Source: Ectopseudomonas guguanensis
GTDB taxonomy: Bacteria; Pseudomonadota; Gammaproteobacteria; Pseudomonadales; Pseudomonadaceae
NCBI RefSeq assembly: GCF_900104265.1
Contig: NZ_FNJJ01000003.1
Location: forward strand, 164,672 to 228,671
DNA length: 64,000 nt
Direction of reading: 5' to 3'
Shown: in pieces, positions 49,346 through 59,876 of the stretch
How the letters are laid out: each line of letters starts with the position of its first letter
Numbering within the stretch: the stretch's first letter is position 1
Notes under the pieces: model-generated
What the model was told of the DNA's origin: nothing
Seen by the model: only the letters and a program-made list of their open reading frames with translations
The model's database searches: none
Program-made: the position numbers and the translations under genes

Positions 49346-49618
49346 GTGAACAAGTCGGAACTGATCGATGCCATCGCTGCATCTGCTGATATCCCGAAAG
49401 CTGTTGCTGGCCGCGCGCTGGATGCAGTGATTGAATCCGTCACTGGCGCCCTGAAGGCTGGTGATTCCGTCGTACTGGTTGGCTTCGGCACCTTCGCTGT
49501 CAAAGAGCGTGCTGCTCGCACTGGCCGCAACCCGCAGACCGGCAAGCCGATCAGCATCGCTGCTGCCAAGATCCCGGGCTTCAAAGCTGGCAAGGCTCTG
49601 AAAGACGCCGTCAACTAA
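49346..49618 (+). CDS. hupB: DNA-binding protein HU-beta
   Basis: Nucleoid protein of 90 aa that binds and bends DNA as a dimer. The sequence [28 protein letters not shown], the beta-arm [21 protein letters not shown] with the intercalating Pro, and the C-terminal [12 protein letters not shown] are typical. It starts with GTG, with AAGGGG upstream. Follows lon as in most Pseudomonas and enterics. Confidence 0.98.
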   Translation: MNKSELIDAIAASADIPKAVAGRALDAVIESVTGALKAGDSVVLVGFGTFAVKERAARTGRNPQTGKPISIAAAKIPGFKAGKALKDAVN

Positions 49619-49723
49619 GCGTCTTCCGGGCTTGCCTCGCCGTCAGGCACTGTCTGGCGGCTGTTAGGAGGCGGGGCAGGGAGTCGGAGACTTTTCTGCA
49701 CTGGCTGCTTAACGCGTTACGAG

Positions 49724-49751
49724 AAGGCGCATCCAAGGATGCGCCTTTCTT
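49724..49751 (+). terminator. intrinsic terminator after hupB
   Basis: AAGGCGCATCC-AA-GGATGCGCCTT followed by TCTTCT; about 105 bp after the hupB stop and 60 bp before ppiD. Confidence 0.85.
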
Positions 49752-49812
49752 CTATCTGGACATTACCCACACTGCGCGGCTGGTGACTCTGTACAGTCGT
49801 TCTGGGGGAAGC

Positions 49813-51660
49813 ATGCTGCAAGACATCAGGGACAATTCACGCGGTTGGATTGCCAAAACCATCATCGGCCTCATCGTCATGCTGATGGCCTTTACCGGTT
49901 TCGAAGCCATCGTCACGGGTACCAGCAACCGCAACAATGCGGCTGACGTGAACGGTGACACCATTACCCTCAACGAGCTCAACCAGGCCGTTGAAATGCA
50001 GCGTCGTCAGCTGCTGCAGCAACTGGGGCGCGATTTCGATGCCTCGCTGCTCGACGACAGGCTGCTGCGCGAGGCCTCGCTCAAGGGGCTGATCGAGCGC
50101 AAGCTGCTGCTGCAGGCAGCGGGCGACGCTCGTTTCGCCTTCTCGCAAGGCTCGCTGGATCAGGTGATCCTGCAGACTCCCGAATTCCAGGTGGACGGCC
50201 GCTTCGATGCTGCGCGCTTCGATCAGGTCATTCGCCAGATGGGCTACACCCGTCTGCAGTTCCGCCAGATGCTGGAAGAGGAAATGCTGATCGGCCAACT
50301 GCGTGCCGGTATCGGCGCCAGCAGCTTCGTCACCGAGCAGGAGGCGCGTGCGTTCGCCAACCTCGAGCGTCAGACCCGCGATTTCGCCAGCCTCACCATC
50401 AAGGCCGACCCGGCTGCGATCGAGCTGAGCGACAGCGATGTCCAGGCTTACTACGACGAGCATGCCAGCGAATTCTTGAGCCCCGAGCAGGTGGTGCTGG
50501 AGTACGTGCAACTGGACAAGGACAGCTTCTTCGATCAGGTCGAAGTCAGCGATGAAGACCTCAAGCCGCTATACGAGAGCGAAATCGCCAACCTGGCCGA
50601 GCAGCGTCAGGCTGCTCACATTCTGATCGAAGGTGATGACGAAGCTGCGCGCAACAAGATCGAGGAGATCAAGAAGCGTGTCGACGCGGGCGAAGATTTC
50701 GCCGCGCTGGCCAAGGAGTTCTCGCAGGATCCGGGTTCGGCCGTCGAGGGTGGCGACCTGGGTTACGCCGGCCCCGGTGTTTACGATCCGGCCTTCGAGG
50801 AGGCGCTGTATGCGCTGCAGCAGGACCAGGTCTCCGAGCCGGTGAAGACCGAGTTCGGCTGGCACCTGATCAAGCTGCTGGGTGTTCAGGCACCGGAAGT
50901 GCCGAGCTTCGACAGTCTCAAGGACAAGCTGGCGCGTGACTTCAAGGCGCAGCAGGTCGAGCAGCGTTTCGTCGAGGCGACCAAACAGCTGGAAGACGCA
51001 GCCTTCGAAGCATCGGATCTGGCTCAGCCGGCTCAAGAGCTGGGCCTTGAAGTCAAGGTCAGCGAAGCCTTCGGTCGTGAGGGCGGCGCTACCGGTATAA
51101 CCGCCAATCGTCAGGTGCTGCAGGCTGCCTTCAGCCCCGAGGTTCTGGAAGACGGCACCAACAGCTCGACCATCGAACTGGACCCGAGCACCGTGGTGGT
51201 CGTGCGTGTGAAAGAGCACAACAAGCCCGAGCAGTTGCCGCTGGAGCAGGTTGCCGAGAGCATTCGCGGTCATCTGCTGCAGGAACGCGCCGCTGCTTCC
51301 GCCAAGGCTGAGGGGCAGAAGCAGCTGGCTGCCGCCGAGGCAGGCGAGGCCGTTGCGGCCGACTGGCAGGTTCAGGAAGCGGCCACTCGCAGCCAGGAGG
51401 GTGTAGAGCCCAAGGTGCTGCAGGCGCTGTTCCGCATGCCCAAACCAGCCCAGGCAGGCGAGCCGACCTTCGCCGGCGTGACGCTGAACAATGGCGACTA
51501 TGTCGTGCTGCGTCTCGATGGCGTCAATGCGCCGCAAGAGGCGCTGGCTGAGGAGGAGCTTGCCATGTACCGCAACTTCCTGGCCTCGCGCGCCGGTCAG
51601 CAGGACTTCGCGGCGCTGCGCAAGCAGCTGGAAGCCAAGGCCGATATCGAGCGGTTCTGA
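49813..51660 (+). CDS. ppiD: periplasmic folding chaperone PpiD (SurA N-domain/parvulin)
   Basis: Membrane-anchored periplasmic chaperone acting near the Sec translocon; 615 aa. One helix near the N-terminus (about residues 14-32, TIIGLIVMLMAFTGFEAIV), then a SurA-like domain (about 40-250), a parvulin domain (about 260-360; RQAAHILIEGD, AALAKEFSQDPGSAVEGGDLGY, TEFGWHLIKLL) and a long C-terminal region. I use ATG 49813 (MLQDIRDNSRGW), behind GGGGGAA. A perfect 15-bp-stem terminator follows. Confidence 0.96.
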   Translation: MLQDIRDNSRGWIAKTIIGLIVMLMAFTGFEAIVTGTSNRNNAADVNGDTITLNELNQAVEMQRRQLLQQLGRDFDASLLDDRLLREASLKGLIERKLLLQAAGDARFAFSQGSLDQVILQTPEFQVDGRFDAARFDQVIRQMGYTRLQFRQMLEEEMLIGQLRAGIGASSFVTEQEARAFANLERQTRDFASLTIKADPAAIELSDSDVQAYYDEHASEFLSPEQVVLEYVQLDKDSFFDQVEVSDEDLKPLYESEIANLAEQRQAAHILIEGDDEAARNKIEEIKKRVDAGEDFAALAKEFSQDPGSAVEGGDLGYAGPGVYDPAFEEALYALQQDQVSEPVKTEFGWHLIKLLGVQAPEVPSFDSLKDKLARDFKAQQVEQRFVEATKQLEDAAFEASDLAQPAQELGLEVKVSEAFGREGGATGITANRQVLQAAFSPEVLEDGTNSSTIELDPSTVVVVRVKEHNKPEQLPLEQVAESIRGHLLQERAAASAKAEGQKQLAAAEAGEAVAADWQVQEAATRSQEGVEPKVLQALFRMPKPAQAGEPTFAGVTLNNGDYVVLRLDGVNAPQEALAEEELAMYRNFLASRAGQQDFAALRKQLEAKADIERF

Positions 51661-51672
51661 TCGCCGTACGCT

Positions 51673-51710
51673 ACGACAAAGCCCCGCCTGGCGCGGGGCT
51701 TTGTCGTTTC
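51673..51710 (+). terminator. intrinsic terminator of ppiD (convergent with the PLD gene)
   Basis: ACGACAAAGCCCCGC - 5 base loop - GCGGGGCTTTGTCGT, perfect 15-bp arms, then TTC; 12 bp after the ppiD stop. Confidence 0.9.
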
Positions 51711-51714
51711 TGGG

Positions 51715-53262
51715 TCAGAGCAACCATTCGATGGGCAGCCAGGAGAGCAGGTGAATGCCCAGGCGTTTGAGCAGGCCCGTGCCGGGCTCGCTATCGAAGC
51801 GGCGTTGCTCGCCGTCCACGCGCTGCAGCCAGTAGATTCGGCCGCGTTCGTCGAGCCGTGGCTCATAGGCATTGGCCGGAATATCGGTCTCGAATGCCTG
51901 GCCGATGGCTGCTGCCAGCACCGGGCTTTCGATGAGAAAGCCCATCTCCGTGTTGAGGCTGGCCGAGCGTGGGTCGAAGTTGAATGAGCCGATGAACACG
52001 CGCTGGCCATCGAGGGCAAAGGTCTTGGCGTGCAGGCTCGAACCGGAGCTGCCAAATGGCCCGGCTTTTTCCCGGTGGCCTTCGTCCTCTGCGCCCAGGC
52101 GCATTTCATAGAGTTTGACGCCACCCTCGAGCAGGGCGCGGCGGCGTTTGGCGTAGCCGGCATGCACGGGCGTCACGTCCGTCGCTTCCAGGGCATTGGT
52201 GAGAATGTGCACTTCGATGCCGCGTCGCACCAGACCGGTGAAGAGGTCGACGCCAGTCTGCGTGGGGACGAAGTAGGGGGAGACCAGGTCGACACGCGAC
52301 TCGGGTATGTCGAGCATCTCGCCCAGGCGGCTGATCAGCAGCTGGCCGTCACTGGCGTTACCCAGCCCCTTGGCCGGATCGTCGCTGACCAGCGTGGTTT
52401 CGCTCCATTCGAAGCTCAGGCGCTTGTCCAGCAGGCGCTGGATGAACTCGCTTTCCTGCAGGGCCTTGACGTAACCGCTGGCGGCCGGCGAGGCGGACAG
52501 GTCGGCCGCCAGGTCGTGCAGGTGCAGCGGGGCGTTCCGGCCGCGCGGCACGATCCGTTCCAGTGGATAGCTCGAATCGCTGGCCCAGTAGCGATCGAAA
52601 TCGGCAGAGGTGTCGGCCACGATCGGGCCGATGGCCATAACGTCGAGGTCGGCAAACAGTACGCCTTCACTGGCATCGAAGTATTCGTCGCCGATATTGC
52701 GCCCGCCGATGATGGTGGCCTGGTTGTCCACCGTGAAGGACTTGTTGTGCATGCGCCGGTTGGCGCGAGGAAAGTGGGTCAGATAACCCAGCACCTTGGC
52801 CTTGCGCAGGGAGAAGGGATTGAACAGGCGTACTTCGAGGTTGGGGTGTTGGTCGAGCGTGCTGAGGATCTGGTCGAGGCCGGCGATGCCGTTGTCGTCC
52901 AGCAGCAGGCGGACGCGAACGCCTCGTTCGGCGGCCCTGAGTAGGGCGTCGAGCAGCAGGGTGCCGGTGATGTCGTTACGCCAGATGTAGTACTGCACAT
53001 CGACGCTGCGCTCGGCCGCTTCGACCATGAGCATGCGCGCGGCGAAGGCATCGCGGGCAGCCGCCAGTGTCAGGATGCCGGACAGGCCGGGGTGGGCATC
53101 GCGTTCGCTGCCCAGGGCTTGCCCCAGTGTGGTATCGGCTGTTTCGGCCTGGGTGAAGGCCTGGCTTTCGCTGCGGCCATCCAGTGGCGGCAGGGCACAG
53201 CCGAGCACGAGGCTGCATAGCGCGCAGATCAGGCAGGCTCGCCATTTGTTTGTCGGGATCAT
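51715..53262 (-). CDS. phospholipase D family lipoprotein
   Basis: Exported lipoprotein of 515 aa with two PLD domains. The signal peptide carries a lipobox (SLVLGC, Cys about residue 20). HKD motif 1 is HNKSFTVDNQ (about residue 170) and motif 2 HAKTFALDGQ (about 400), each followed by the IIGGRNIGDEYF / FIGSFNFDPRS type stretch. This matches the cardiolipin-synthase-like or YmdC-type phospholipase D group, but the substrate is unproven. I start at ATG 53262 (MIPTNKWRACLIC), where the signal peptide begins; the upstream open frame is unlikely coding. Convergent with ppiD. Confidence 0.9.
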   Translation of the reverse strand: MIPTNKWRACLICALCSLVLGCALPPLDGRSESQAFTQAETADTTLGQALGSERDAHPGLSGILTLAAARDAFAARMLMVEAAERSVDVQYYIWRNDITGTLLLDALLRAAERGVRVRLLLDDNGIAGLDQILSTLDQHPNLEVRLFNPFSLRKAKVLGYLTHFPRANRRMHNKSFTVDNQATIIGGRNIGDEYFDASEGVLFADLDVMAIGPIVADTSADFDRYWASDSSYPLERIVPRGRNAPLHLHDLAADLSASPAASGYVKALQESEFIQRLLDKRLSFEWSETTLVSDDPAKGLGNASDGQLLISRLGEMLDIPESRVDLVSPYFVPTQTGVDLFTGLVRRGIEVHILTNALEATDVTPVHAGYAKRRRALLEGGVKLYEMRLGAEDEGHREKAGPFGSSGSSLHAKTFALDGQRVFIGSFNFDPRSASLNTEMGFLIESPVLAAAIGQAFETDIPANAYEPRLDERGRIYWLQRVDGEQRRFDSEPGTGLLKRLGIHLLSWLPIEWLL

Positions 53263-53370
53263 TGATCCATCTCGATTCCAGGCTTCCCTGCTAGGACAAC
53301 GCCAAGGTTGAAGCGTGCCGAGTAATGCTGGCGTTTCGGTCCGTCGAATGCCGAGCAAAGCCGGAAACGA

Positions 53371-53403
53371 CAACGCCGCACTTCCGAGGAAGCTGCGGCG
53401 TTG
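53371..53403 (-). terminator. strong hairpin downstream of fabI
   Basis: CAACGCCGCA...TGCGGCGTTG with a second CTTCC-GA-GGAAG stem inside. On the minus strand only a weak T-run follows, so it is a probable but not certain terminator of the npp-fabI operon. Confidence 0.65.
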
Positions 53404-53483
53404 TGGTTCAGCCACGACCAAGCCGTGCTGGAGGTGCCGGGCATCGCCAGCTGTTCTGCTTGCGATGCCCGGCTGAGCGCAAC

Positions 53484-54278
53484 TCAGTCTTCCATGGCGC
53501 CCATGGCGGTGGTGTTGAAGCCGCCGTCGACGTAGAGAATTTCGCCGCTGATGCCCGAGGCCAGGTCGGAGCAGAGGAAGGCGCCGGCATTGCCGACTTC
53601 CTCGATGGTGACGTTGCGACGCAGCGGGGTCTGTTTCTCGTTGGCCGCCAGCATCTTGCGGAAGCTGGCGATGCCGCTGGCAGCCAGGGTTCGGATCGGG
53701 CCGGCGGAAATGGCGTTGACGCGGGTGCCTTCCGGGCCGAGGCTGCCGGCCAGGTAGCGCACGCCGGCTTCCAGGCTGGCCTTGGCCATGCCCATCACGT
53801 TGTAGTTGGGCATGGTGCGCTCGGCACCCAGGTAGGAGAGGGTGAGCAGGCTGCCGTTGCGGCCCTTCATCATCTCGCGGCCGGCCTTGGCCAGGGCGAC
53901 GAAACTGTAGGCGCTGATGTCGTGGGCGATCTTGAAGCCTTCACGGGTGGTGACTTCGGTGAAGTCGCCATTGAGCTGGTCGCCCGGAGCGAAGCCGACC
54001 GAGTGGACGATGCAGTCCAGACCGTCCCACTTCTTGCTCAGCGCGTCGAATACTGCGGCGATTTCCTCGTCGCTGGCCACATCGCAGGGGAAGCACAGGT
54101 CGGCGCTGGAGCCCCAGCCGGCGGCGAACTCTTCGACGCGGCCCTTGAGCTTCTCGTTCTGGTAGGTGAAAGCCAGCTCGGCACCTTCGCGGTGCATGGC
54201 GGCGGCGATACCCGAGGCGATGGACAGTTTGCTGGCAACGCCAACGATGAGTACGCGCTTACCGGTTAGAAAACCCAT
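53484..54278 (-). CDS. fabI: enoyl-[acyl-carrier-protein] reductase (NADH) FabI
   Basis: Last reductive step of fatty acid elongation; 264 aa, SDR fold. Cofactor motif [16 protein letters not shown] (residues 13-28); catalytic Tyr149, Tyr159 and Lys166 in the Y-x6-K arrangement ([21 protein letters not shown] region). FabI is the triclosan target; nothing in the visible active site is unusual. SD GAGGAA. It starts 28 bp after the importer ATPase gene and is probably co-transcribed with it. Confidence 0.97.
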   Translation of the reverse strand: MGFLTGKRVLIVGVASKLSIASGIAAAMHREGAELAFTYQNEKLKGRVEEFAAGWGSSADLCFPCDVASDEEIAAVFDALSKKWDGLDCIVHSVGFAPGDQLNGDFTEVTTREGFKIAHDISAYSFVALAKAGREMMKGRNGSLLTLSYLGAERTMPNYNVMGMAKASLEAGVRYLAGSLGPEGTRVNAISAGPIRTLAASGIASFRKMLAANEKQTPLRRNVTIEEVGNAGAFLCSDLASGISGEILYVDGGFNTTAMGAMED

Positions 54279-54306
54279 TGTGCTATTCCTCTTCCTGTTT
54301 CAAGGA

Positions 54307-55920
54307 TCAGTGAGCCGTTGCCGGGGCCATGAAGGCGGCTTCCAGCAACTGCTGCGTATAAGGGTGTTGCGGTGCGCTGAAGATCGACTCGGCAGACCCC
54401 TGTTCCACCACCTGGCCCTGCTTGACCACCATCAACTGGTGGCTCAGCGCTCTGACTACCGCCAGGTCGTGGCTGATAAACAGATAGGTCAGGTTGTACT
54501 TGGCCTGCAAACCGCGCAACAACTCCACCACCTGACGCTGCACCGTGCGGTCGAGCGCCGAGGTGGGCTCGTCGAGCAGGATCAGCGCCGGTTTCAACAC
54601 CAGTGCCCGGGCAATGGCAATCCGCTGCCGTTGCCCGCCGGAAAACTCGTGGGGGTAGCGATGCCGCGTCTGCGGGTCCAGCCCTACCTCCAAAAGCGCG
54701 TCGATGATGGCCTGTTCCTGCTCCGCCTCGTTGCCCATACCGTGAATGCGCAGGCCCTCCCCGACGATCTGCGCCACCGACATGCGGGGGCTCAGGCTGC
54801 CGAAGGGGTCCTGAAACACCACCTGCATCTGCCGACGCAGCGGGCGTACTTCCTGCTGGCTCAGGCCCTGCAACTGCTGGCCCTGGAAGCGGATATCGCC
54901 GCGGCTGGCGAGCAGCCGCAGAATGGCCATGCCCAGGGTGGACTTGCCGGAACCACTTTCGCCGACGATGCCCAGGGTCTGACCCTGAGGCAGGCTGAAG
55001 TTGATGCCGTCCACCGCTTTGACATGATCCACCGTCCGGCGCAGCAGGCCCTTCTTGATCGGGAACCATACGCGCAGGTCGTCCACTTCCAGCAACGGCT
55101 GGCCTGCGGGGTTGGCCGCAGGGTCGCCGCTGGGCTCGGCGCCGAGCAGTTCCCGGGTATAGGGATGCTGCGGTGCCTGGAACAATTCTTCACACGACGC
55201 CTGTTCGACGATGCGACCGCGCTGCATGACACATACGCGATGGGCAATTCTGCGCACCAGGTTGAGATCGTGGCTGATCAGCAGCAATGACATGCCCAGG
55301 CGCGCCTGCAGATCCTTGAGCAGTTCGAGGATTTTCAGCTGCACGGTGACGTCCAGCGCGGTGGTGGGCTCGTCGGCGATCAGCAGCTCGGGCTCGTTGG
55401 CCAGGGCCATGGCGATCATCACCCGCTGCCGCTGGCCGCCCGACAGTTCGTGCGGGTAGGCCTTCAGGCGCTTCTTCGGCTCGGGGATGCCGACCAGCTC
55501 CAGCAGCTCCAAGGTGCGCGCGCTGGCAGCCTTGCCGCGCAAGCCCTTGTGCAGGGCGAGCACCTCGTTGATCTGCTTCTCGATGGTATGCAGCGGGTTG
55601 AGCGAGGTCATCGGCTCCTGGAAGACCATGGCGATGCGGTTGCCACGGATGCCGCGCAGGCGACCTTCGCCGAGCTTGAGCAGGTCCTGGCCGGCATACT
55701 CGATGCTGCCGGCCGGATGACGTGCGAGCGGGTAGGGCAGAAGGCGCAGGATCGAGTGCGCGGTGACCGACTTGCCCGAGCCGCTTTCGCCGACCAGGGC
55801 CAGGGTCTCGCCTTTGCGGATATCGAAGCTCACGCCCTCGACCACGCGCTGGCATTGCTCGCCCATGACGAACTCGACGGCCAGGTCGCGTACTTGCAGC
55901 AGGGTTTCGTTCTGGCTCAT
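54307..55920 (-). CDS. nppD: ABC importer ATP-binding protein, NppD/YejF-like (two fused ATPase domains)
   Basis: Fused double ATPase of a peptide/nucleoside-peptide importer, 537 aa. Domain 1: Walker A GESGSGKS (near 41), signature [12 protein letters not shown], Walker B LLIADEP. Domain 2: Walker A GESGSGKS (near 325), signature [12 protein letters not shown], Walker B LILLDEP; oligopeptide-type C-terminal extensions follow each. I start at ATG 55920 ([13 protein letters not shown]), 1 bp after nppC. In P. aeruginosa the matching operon (PA1807-1811) was described as nppA1A2BCD and takes up peptidyl nucleosides (from memory); E. coli YejABEF takes up microcin C. Confidence 0.93.
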   Translation of the reverse strand: MSQNETLLQVRDLAVEFVMGEQCQRVVEGVSFDIRKGETLALVGESGSGKSVTAHSILRLLPYPLARHPAGSIEYAGQDLLKLGEGRLRGIRGNRIAMVFQEPMTSLNPLHTIEKQINEVLALHKGLRGKAASARTLELLELVGIPEPKKRLKAYPHELSGGQRQRVMIAMALANEPELLIADEPTTALDVTVQLKILELLKDLQARLGMSLLLISHDLNLVRRIAHRVCVMQRGRIVEQASCEELFQAPQHPYTRELLGAEPSGDPAANPAGQPLLEVDDLRVWFPIKKGLLRRTVDHVKAVDGINFSLPQGQTLGIVGESGSGKSTLGMAILRLLASRGDIRFQGQQLQGLSQQEVRPLRRQMQVVFQDPFGSLSPRMSVAQIVGEGLRIHGMGNEAEQEQAIIDALLEVGLDPQTRHRYPHEFSGGQRQRIAIARALVLKPALILLDEPTSALDRTVQRQVVELLRGLQAKYNLTYLFISHDLAVVRALSHQLMVVKQGQVVEQGSAESIFSAPQHPYTQQLLEAAFMAPATAH

Positions 55921-55921
55921 G

Positions 55922-56941
55922 TCATTTCCTCGGGTCGAAGGCATCGCGGGCGGCTTCGCCGATAAACACCAGCAGGCTCAGCATGATCGCCAGCACGGCG
56001 AAGGCGCTGATGCCCAGCCAGGGCGCCTGCAGGTTGCTCTTGCCCTGCGCGACCAGCTCACCGAGCGACGGCGCGCCAGGCGGCAGGCCGAAGCCGAGGA
56101 AGTCCAGGGCGGTGAGGGTGCCGATGGCGCCGGTGAGGATGAAGGGCATGAAGGTCATGGTCGAGACCATGGCGTTGGGCAGGATGTGGCGGAACATGAT
56201 GGCGCCGTTGCCCATGCCCAGCGCCCGCGCCGCGCGCACGTATTCCAGGTTACGCCCGCGGAGGAATTCGGCGCGCACCACGTCCACCAGGCTCATCCAG
56301 GAGAACAGCAGCATGATGCCCAGCAGCCACCAGAAGTTCGGCTGCACGAAGCTGGCCAGGATGATCAGCAGGTAGAGCACCGGCAGGCCCGACCAGATTT
56401 CCAGGAAGCGCTGGCCGAGCAGGTCGACCCAGCCGCCATAGAAGCCCTGCAGGGCGCCGGCGATCACGCCGATCACCGAACTGGCCAGGGTCAGGGTCAG
56501 GGCGAACAGCACCGAGATGCGAAAGCCGTAGATCACCCGTGCCAGCACGTCGCGGCCCTGATCGTCGGTGCCCAGCCAGTTCTGTGCCGAGGGCGGGGCG
56601 GGGGCCGGCACTTCCAGGTCGTAGTTGATGCTCGAATAGCTGAAGGGAATCGGCGGCCAGATCATCCAGCCGTCCTTCTCCGCGATCAGCTCCTGGATAT
56701 AGGGGCTCTTGTAGTTGGCCTGCAGCGGGAACTCGCCGCCGAACACCGTCTCCGGGTAGCGCTTGAGTACCGGGAAATACCACTGGCCGTCGTAACGCAC
56801 CGCCAATGGCTTGTCATTGGCGATCAGCTCGGCGCCGAGGCTTAGGCCGAACAGGATGAGAAACAGCCATAGCGACCACCAGCCGCGCTTGTGCGCCTTG
56901 AAACGATCGAAACGGCGCTGGTTGAGAGGGGAGAGTTTCAT
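55922..56941 (-). CDS. nppC: ABC importer permease, NppC/YejE-like
   Basis: Inner-membrane permease of 339 aa, DppC/OppC type with a large periplasmic insert after helix 1 that YejE proteins share (about 50-130; GQWYFPVLKRYPETVFGGEFPLQANYK). The EAA loop is EYVRAARALGMGNGAIMFRHILPNA. ATG 56941 lies 2 bp after the nppB stop; an in-frame TTG just upstream is less likely. Works with NppB. Confidence 0.94.
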   Translation of the reverse strand: MKLSPLNQRRFDRFKAHKRGWWSLWLFLILFGLSLGAELIANDKPLAVRYDGQWYFPVLKRYPETVFGGEFPLQANYKSPYIQELIAEKDGWMIWPPIPFSYSSINYDLEVPAPAPPSAQNWLGTDDQGRDVLARVIYGFRISVLFALTLTLASSVIGVIAGALQGFYGGWVDLLGQRFLEIWSGLPVLYLLIILASFVQPNFWWLLGIMLLFSWMSLVDVVRAEFLRGRNLEYVRAARALGMGNGAIMFRHILPNAMVSTMTFMPFILTGAIGTLTALDFLGFGLPPGAPSLGELVAQGKSNLQAPWLGISAFAVLAIMLSLLVFIGEAARDAFDPRK

Positions 56942-56943
56942 GC

Positions 56944-58017
56944 TCAACCCTCCCGGCTTTCGAAGTCGATGCGTGGATCGACCAGGGTATAGGTGATGTC
57001 ACCGATCAATTTCACGACCAGCCCCAGCAAGGTGAAGATGAAGAGGGTGCCGAACACCACCGGATAGTCACGGTTGATCGCTGCCTCGAAGCTCATCAGG
57101 CCCAGGCCGTCGAGGGAGAAGATCACCTCGATCAGCAGGGAGCCGGTGAAGAATATGCCGATGAAGGCAGCGGGGAAGCCGGCGATGATCAGCAGCATGG
57201 CGTTGCGGAAGACGTGGCCGTAGAGCACGCGATTGTTGGTCAGGCCCTTGGCGCGGGCGGTGATCACGTACTGCTTGTTGATCTCGTCGAGGAAGCTGTT
57301 CTTGGTCAGCAGGGTCAGTGTGGCGAAGTTGCCGATGACCAGCGCGGTGACCGGCAGCACCAGGTGCCAGAGGTAGTCGAGAATCTTGCCGCCGAGGCTG
57401 AGCTCGTCGAAGTTGTTCGAGGTCAGCCCGCGCAGGGGGAACCAGTCCCAGTAGCTGCCGCCGGCGAACAGCACGATCAGCAGGATGGCGAAGAGGAAGG
57501 CCGGGATGGCGTAACCGATGATGATCGCCGAACTGGTCCAGACGTCGAAGGCGCTGCCGTGGCGGGTGGCCTTGGCGATGCCCAGGGGAATGGACACCAG
57601 ATACATGATCAGGGTGCTCCACAGGCCGAGCGAGATCGATACCGGCATCTTCTCGATGATCAGATCGATCACCTGGGCATCGCGGAAGAAGCTGGAGCCG
57701 AAGTCCAGCTGCGCGTAGTTCTTGAGCATGATCCAGAAGCGTTCCGGCGCCGACTTGTCGAAGCCGTACATCTTCTCGATTTCCTCGATCAGCTTGGGGT
57801 CGAGGCCCTGGGCGCCGCGATAGTTGGAGCCGGCCACCGAAACCTCGGCGCCGCCGCCGGCGATGCGGCTGGTGGCACCGTCGAAGCCTTCGAGCTTGGC
57901 GATCATCTGCTCCACCGGGCCGCCGGGCGCGGCCTGGATGATGATGAAGTTGATGACCAGGATGCCGAACAGGGTCGGGATGATCAGCAGCAGGCGACGG
58001 AGGATATAGGCCAGCAT
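56944..58017 (-). CDS. nppB: ABC importer permease, NppB/YejB-like
   Basis: DppB/OppB-type permease, 357 aa, starting [24 protein letters not shown], with the YejB-type insert at about residues 45-90. EAA loop: [25 protein letters not shown]. The ATG overlaps the nppA2 stop by one base (TAATG), so the operon is tightly coupled. Confidence 0.95.
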   Translation of the reverse strand: MLAYILRRLLLIIPTLFGILVINFIIIQAAPGGPVEQMIAKLEGFDGATSRIAGGGAEVSVAGSNYRGAQGLDPKLIEEIEKMYGFDKSAPERFWIMLKNYAQLDFGSSFFRDAQVIDLIIEKMPVSISLGLWSTLIMYLVSIPLGIAKATRHGSAFDVWTSSAIIIGYAIPAFLFAILLIVLFAGGSYWDWFPLRGLTSNNFDELSLGGKILDYLWHLVLPVTALVIGNFATLTLLTKNSFLDEINKQYVITARAKGLTNNRVLYGHVFRNAMLLIIAGFPAAFIGIFFTGSLLIEVIFSLDGLGLMSFEAAINRDYPVVFGTLFIFTLLGLVVKLIGDITYTLVDPRIDFESREG

Positions 58018-59876
58018 TATGGCTTCGCCTCTTCGGTGGCCTGCTCGGCGGCTTGCTGCTGCGCCTTGCTCGGCTGCTCCAGGCCCGGGCGTACCCACCA
58101 GGTGTGCAGGCCGATATCGTACAGCGGCGTCACCTTCGGATGCTCGAAACGGTTCCAGTAGGCCACGCGCCAGGTCTTGATGTGCCAGTTGGGGATCACG
58201 TAGTAACCCCACAGCAGCACGCGGTCCAGTGCGCGGGTATGGGCGATCAGGTTCTGTCGCGAGTCGGCGTTGATCAGCCCTTCGACGATCTGGTCGATGG
58301 CCGGGTCCTTGAGGCCGATGTAGTTGCGGCTGCCGGGATTGTCGGCGCTGGAGGAGTGCCAGTACTCGCGCTGCTCGTTGCCTGGCGAGTTGGACTGGCC
58401 GAAGCCGCCGACGATCATGTCGAAGTCGCGCGAGCGCAGGCGGTTGATGTACTGCGAAACGTCGACGCGACGGATCACCATGTCGATGCCCAGATCGGCC
58501 AGGTTGCGCTTGAATGGCAGCAGAACGCGTTCGAACTCGGTCTGCGCCAGGAGGAATTCGAAGCTCACCGGCTGGCCATTGGCGTCGAGCATGCGATCAC
58601 CCTCGATGCGCCAGCCGGCCTGCTGCAGCAGCTGATAGGCACGGCGCTGCTGCTCGCGGATGATGCCGCTGCCGTCGGTCACCGGCACGCGGAACTCTTC
58701 GCTGAACACCTCGGCCGGAATCTTGCCGCGCAGCGGCTCGAGAATCGCCAGCTCGTCTTCGCCGGGCAGCCCGCGCGAGCCCAGTTCGGAATTGTCGAAG
58801 TAGCTGCGGGTGCGGAAGTAGGCGCCGTTGAACAGGCGCTTGTTGGCCCATTCGAAGTCGTACAGCAGACCCAGGGCCTCTCGCACGCGGCGGTCCTGGA
58901 ACTGCGGGCGGCGGGTATTGAAGATGAAACCCTGCATGCCGGTCGGGTTGCGGTTCTGGATCTCTTCCTTGATCAGCTGGCCATTGGCGACTGCCGGAGT
59001 GTTGTAGGCGGTAGCCCAGTTCTTCGCGCTGGTTTCCAGCCAGTAGTCGAACTGGCCGGCCTTCAGTGCTTCCAGGGCCACGGTGTTATCGCGGTAGTAG
59101 TCGATCTGAATGGTGTCGAAGTTGTAGAAGCCGCGGCTGACCGGCAGGTCCTTGGCCCACCAGTCCTTGACCCGCTCGTAGCGGATGCTGCGTCCGGCCT
59201 GGACGCGCCCCACCTGGTACGGGCCGCTGCCCAGCGGTACCTCGAGATTGCCCTTGGTGAAGTCGCGCTCGGCCCACCAGTGCTTGGGCAGCACCGGCAG
59301 CTGGCCGACGATCAGCGGCAGCTCGCGATTGCCCGCGTGCTTGAACACGAAGCGCACGCTGTGCGGGGATTCCACTTCCACCTGATCGACGTCGGCGTAG
59401 TAGCCGCGGTACATGGGCGCGCCTTTTTTCATCAGGGTGTCGAAGGTGAACTTGACGTCTTCGGCGGTGATCGGCGTGCCGTCGTGAAAGCGTGCTTCCT
59501 TGCGCAGCAGGAAGCGCACCCAGGCATTGTCGGGCGCCTTCTCGATCTTTTCCGCTACCAGGCCGTAGGCGGTGAAGGGCTCGTCCATGCTCTGCACGGT
59601 GAGAGTGTCGTAGATCAGGCCGATGTCGTCGGCGGCGACGCCCTTGCTGATGAAGGGGTTGAGGCTGTCGAAGCCGCCGAACCCCGCTTCGCGGAATGTG
59701 CCGCCCTTGGGCGCGTCGGGGTTGGTGTATTCGAAGTGGGTGAAGTCGGCGGGGTATTTGGGCGGCTCGTCGTAGAGCGTGACGGCATGTTTGGGGGCGG
59801 CGAGGGCGAGGCCGGCCAGACCGAGCAGAATGAGGCTGCTACCGTGGAGCAGGAAACTGCGCAGCGGGTGGGTCAT
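58017..59876 (-). CDS. nppA2: ABC importer substrate-binding protein, NppA2/YejA-like
   Basis: Periplasmic oligopeptide-type (SBP_bac_5) binding protein, 619 aa. The signal peptide ends near residue 26 (LAGLALA). Typical segments: [50 protein letters not shown] and LGSGPYQV. It is a clear paralogue of the upstream nppA1 (same order of motifs, e.g. [16 protein letters not shown] against ERVKDWWGKDLPVNRG). Real start ATG 59876, overlapping nppA1 by 4 bp; the very long open frame upstream is a shadow of nppA1. Confidence 0.93.
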   Translation of the reverse strand: MTHPLRSFLLHGSSLILLGLAGLALAAPKHAVTLYDEPPKYPADFTHFEYTNPDAPKGGTFREAGFGGFDSLNPFISKGVAADDIGLIYDTLTVQSMDEPFTAYGLVAEKIEKAPDNAWVRFLLRKEARFHDGTPITAEDVKFTFDTLMKKGAPMYRGYYADVDQVEVESPHSVRFVFKHAGNRELPLIVGQLPVLPKHWWAERDFTKGNLEVPLGSGPYQVGRVQAGRSIRYERVKDWWAKDLPVSRGFYNFDTIQIDYYRDNTVALEALKAGQFDYWLETSAKNWATAYNTPAVANGQLIKEEIQNRNPTGMQGFIFNTRRPQFQDRRVREALGLLYDFEWANKRLFNGAYFRTRSYFDNSELGSRGLPGEDELAILEPLRGKIPAEVFSEEFRVPVTDGSGIIREQQRRAYQLLQQAGWRIEGDRMLDANGQPVSFEFLLAQTEFERVLLPFKRNLADLGIDMVIRRVDVSQYINRLRSRDFDMIVGGFGQSNSPGNEQREYWHSSSADNPGSRNYIGLKDPAIDQIVEGLINADSRQNLIAHTRALDRVLLWGYYVIPNWHIKTWRVAYWNRFEHPKVTPLYDIGLHTWWVRPGLEQPSKAQQQAAEQATEEAKP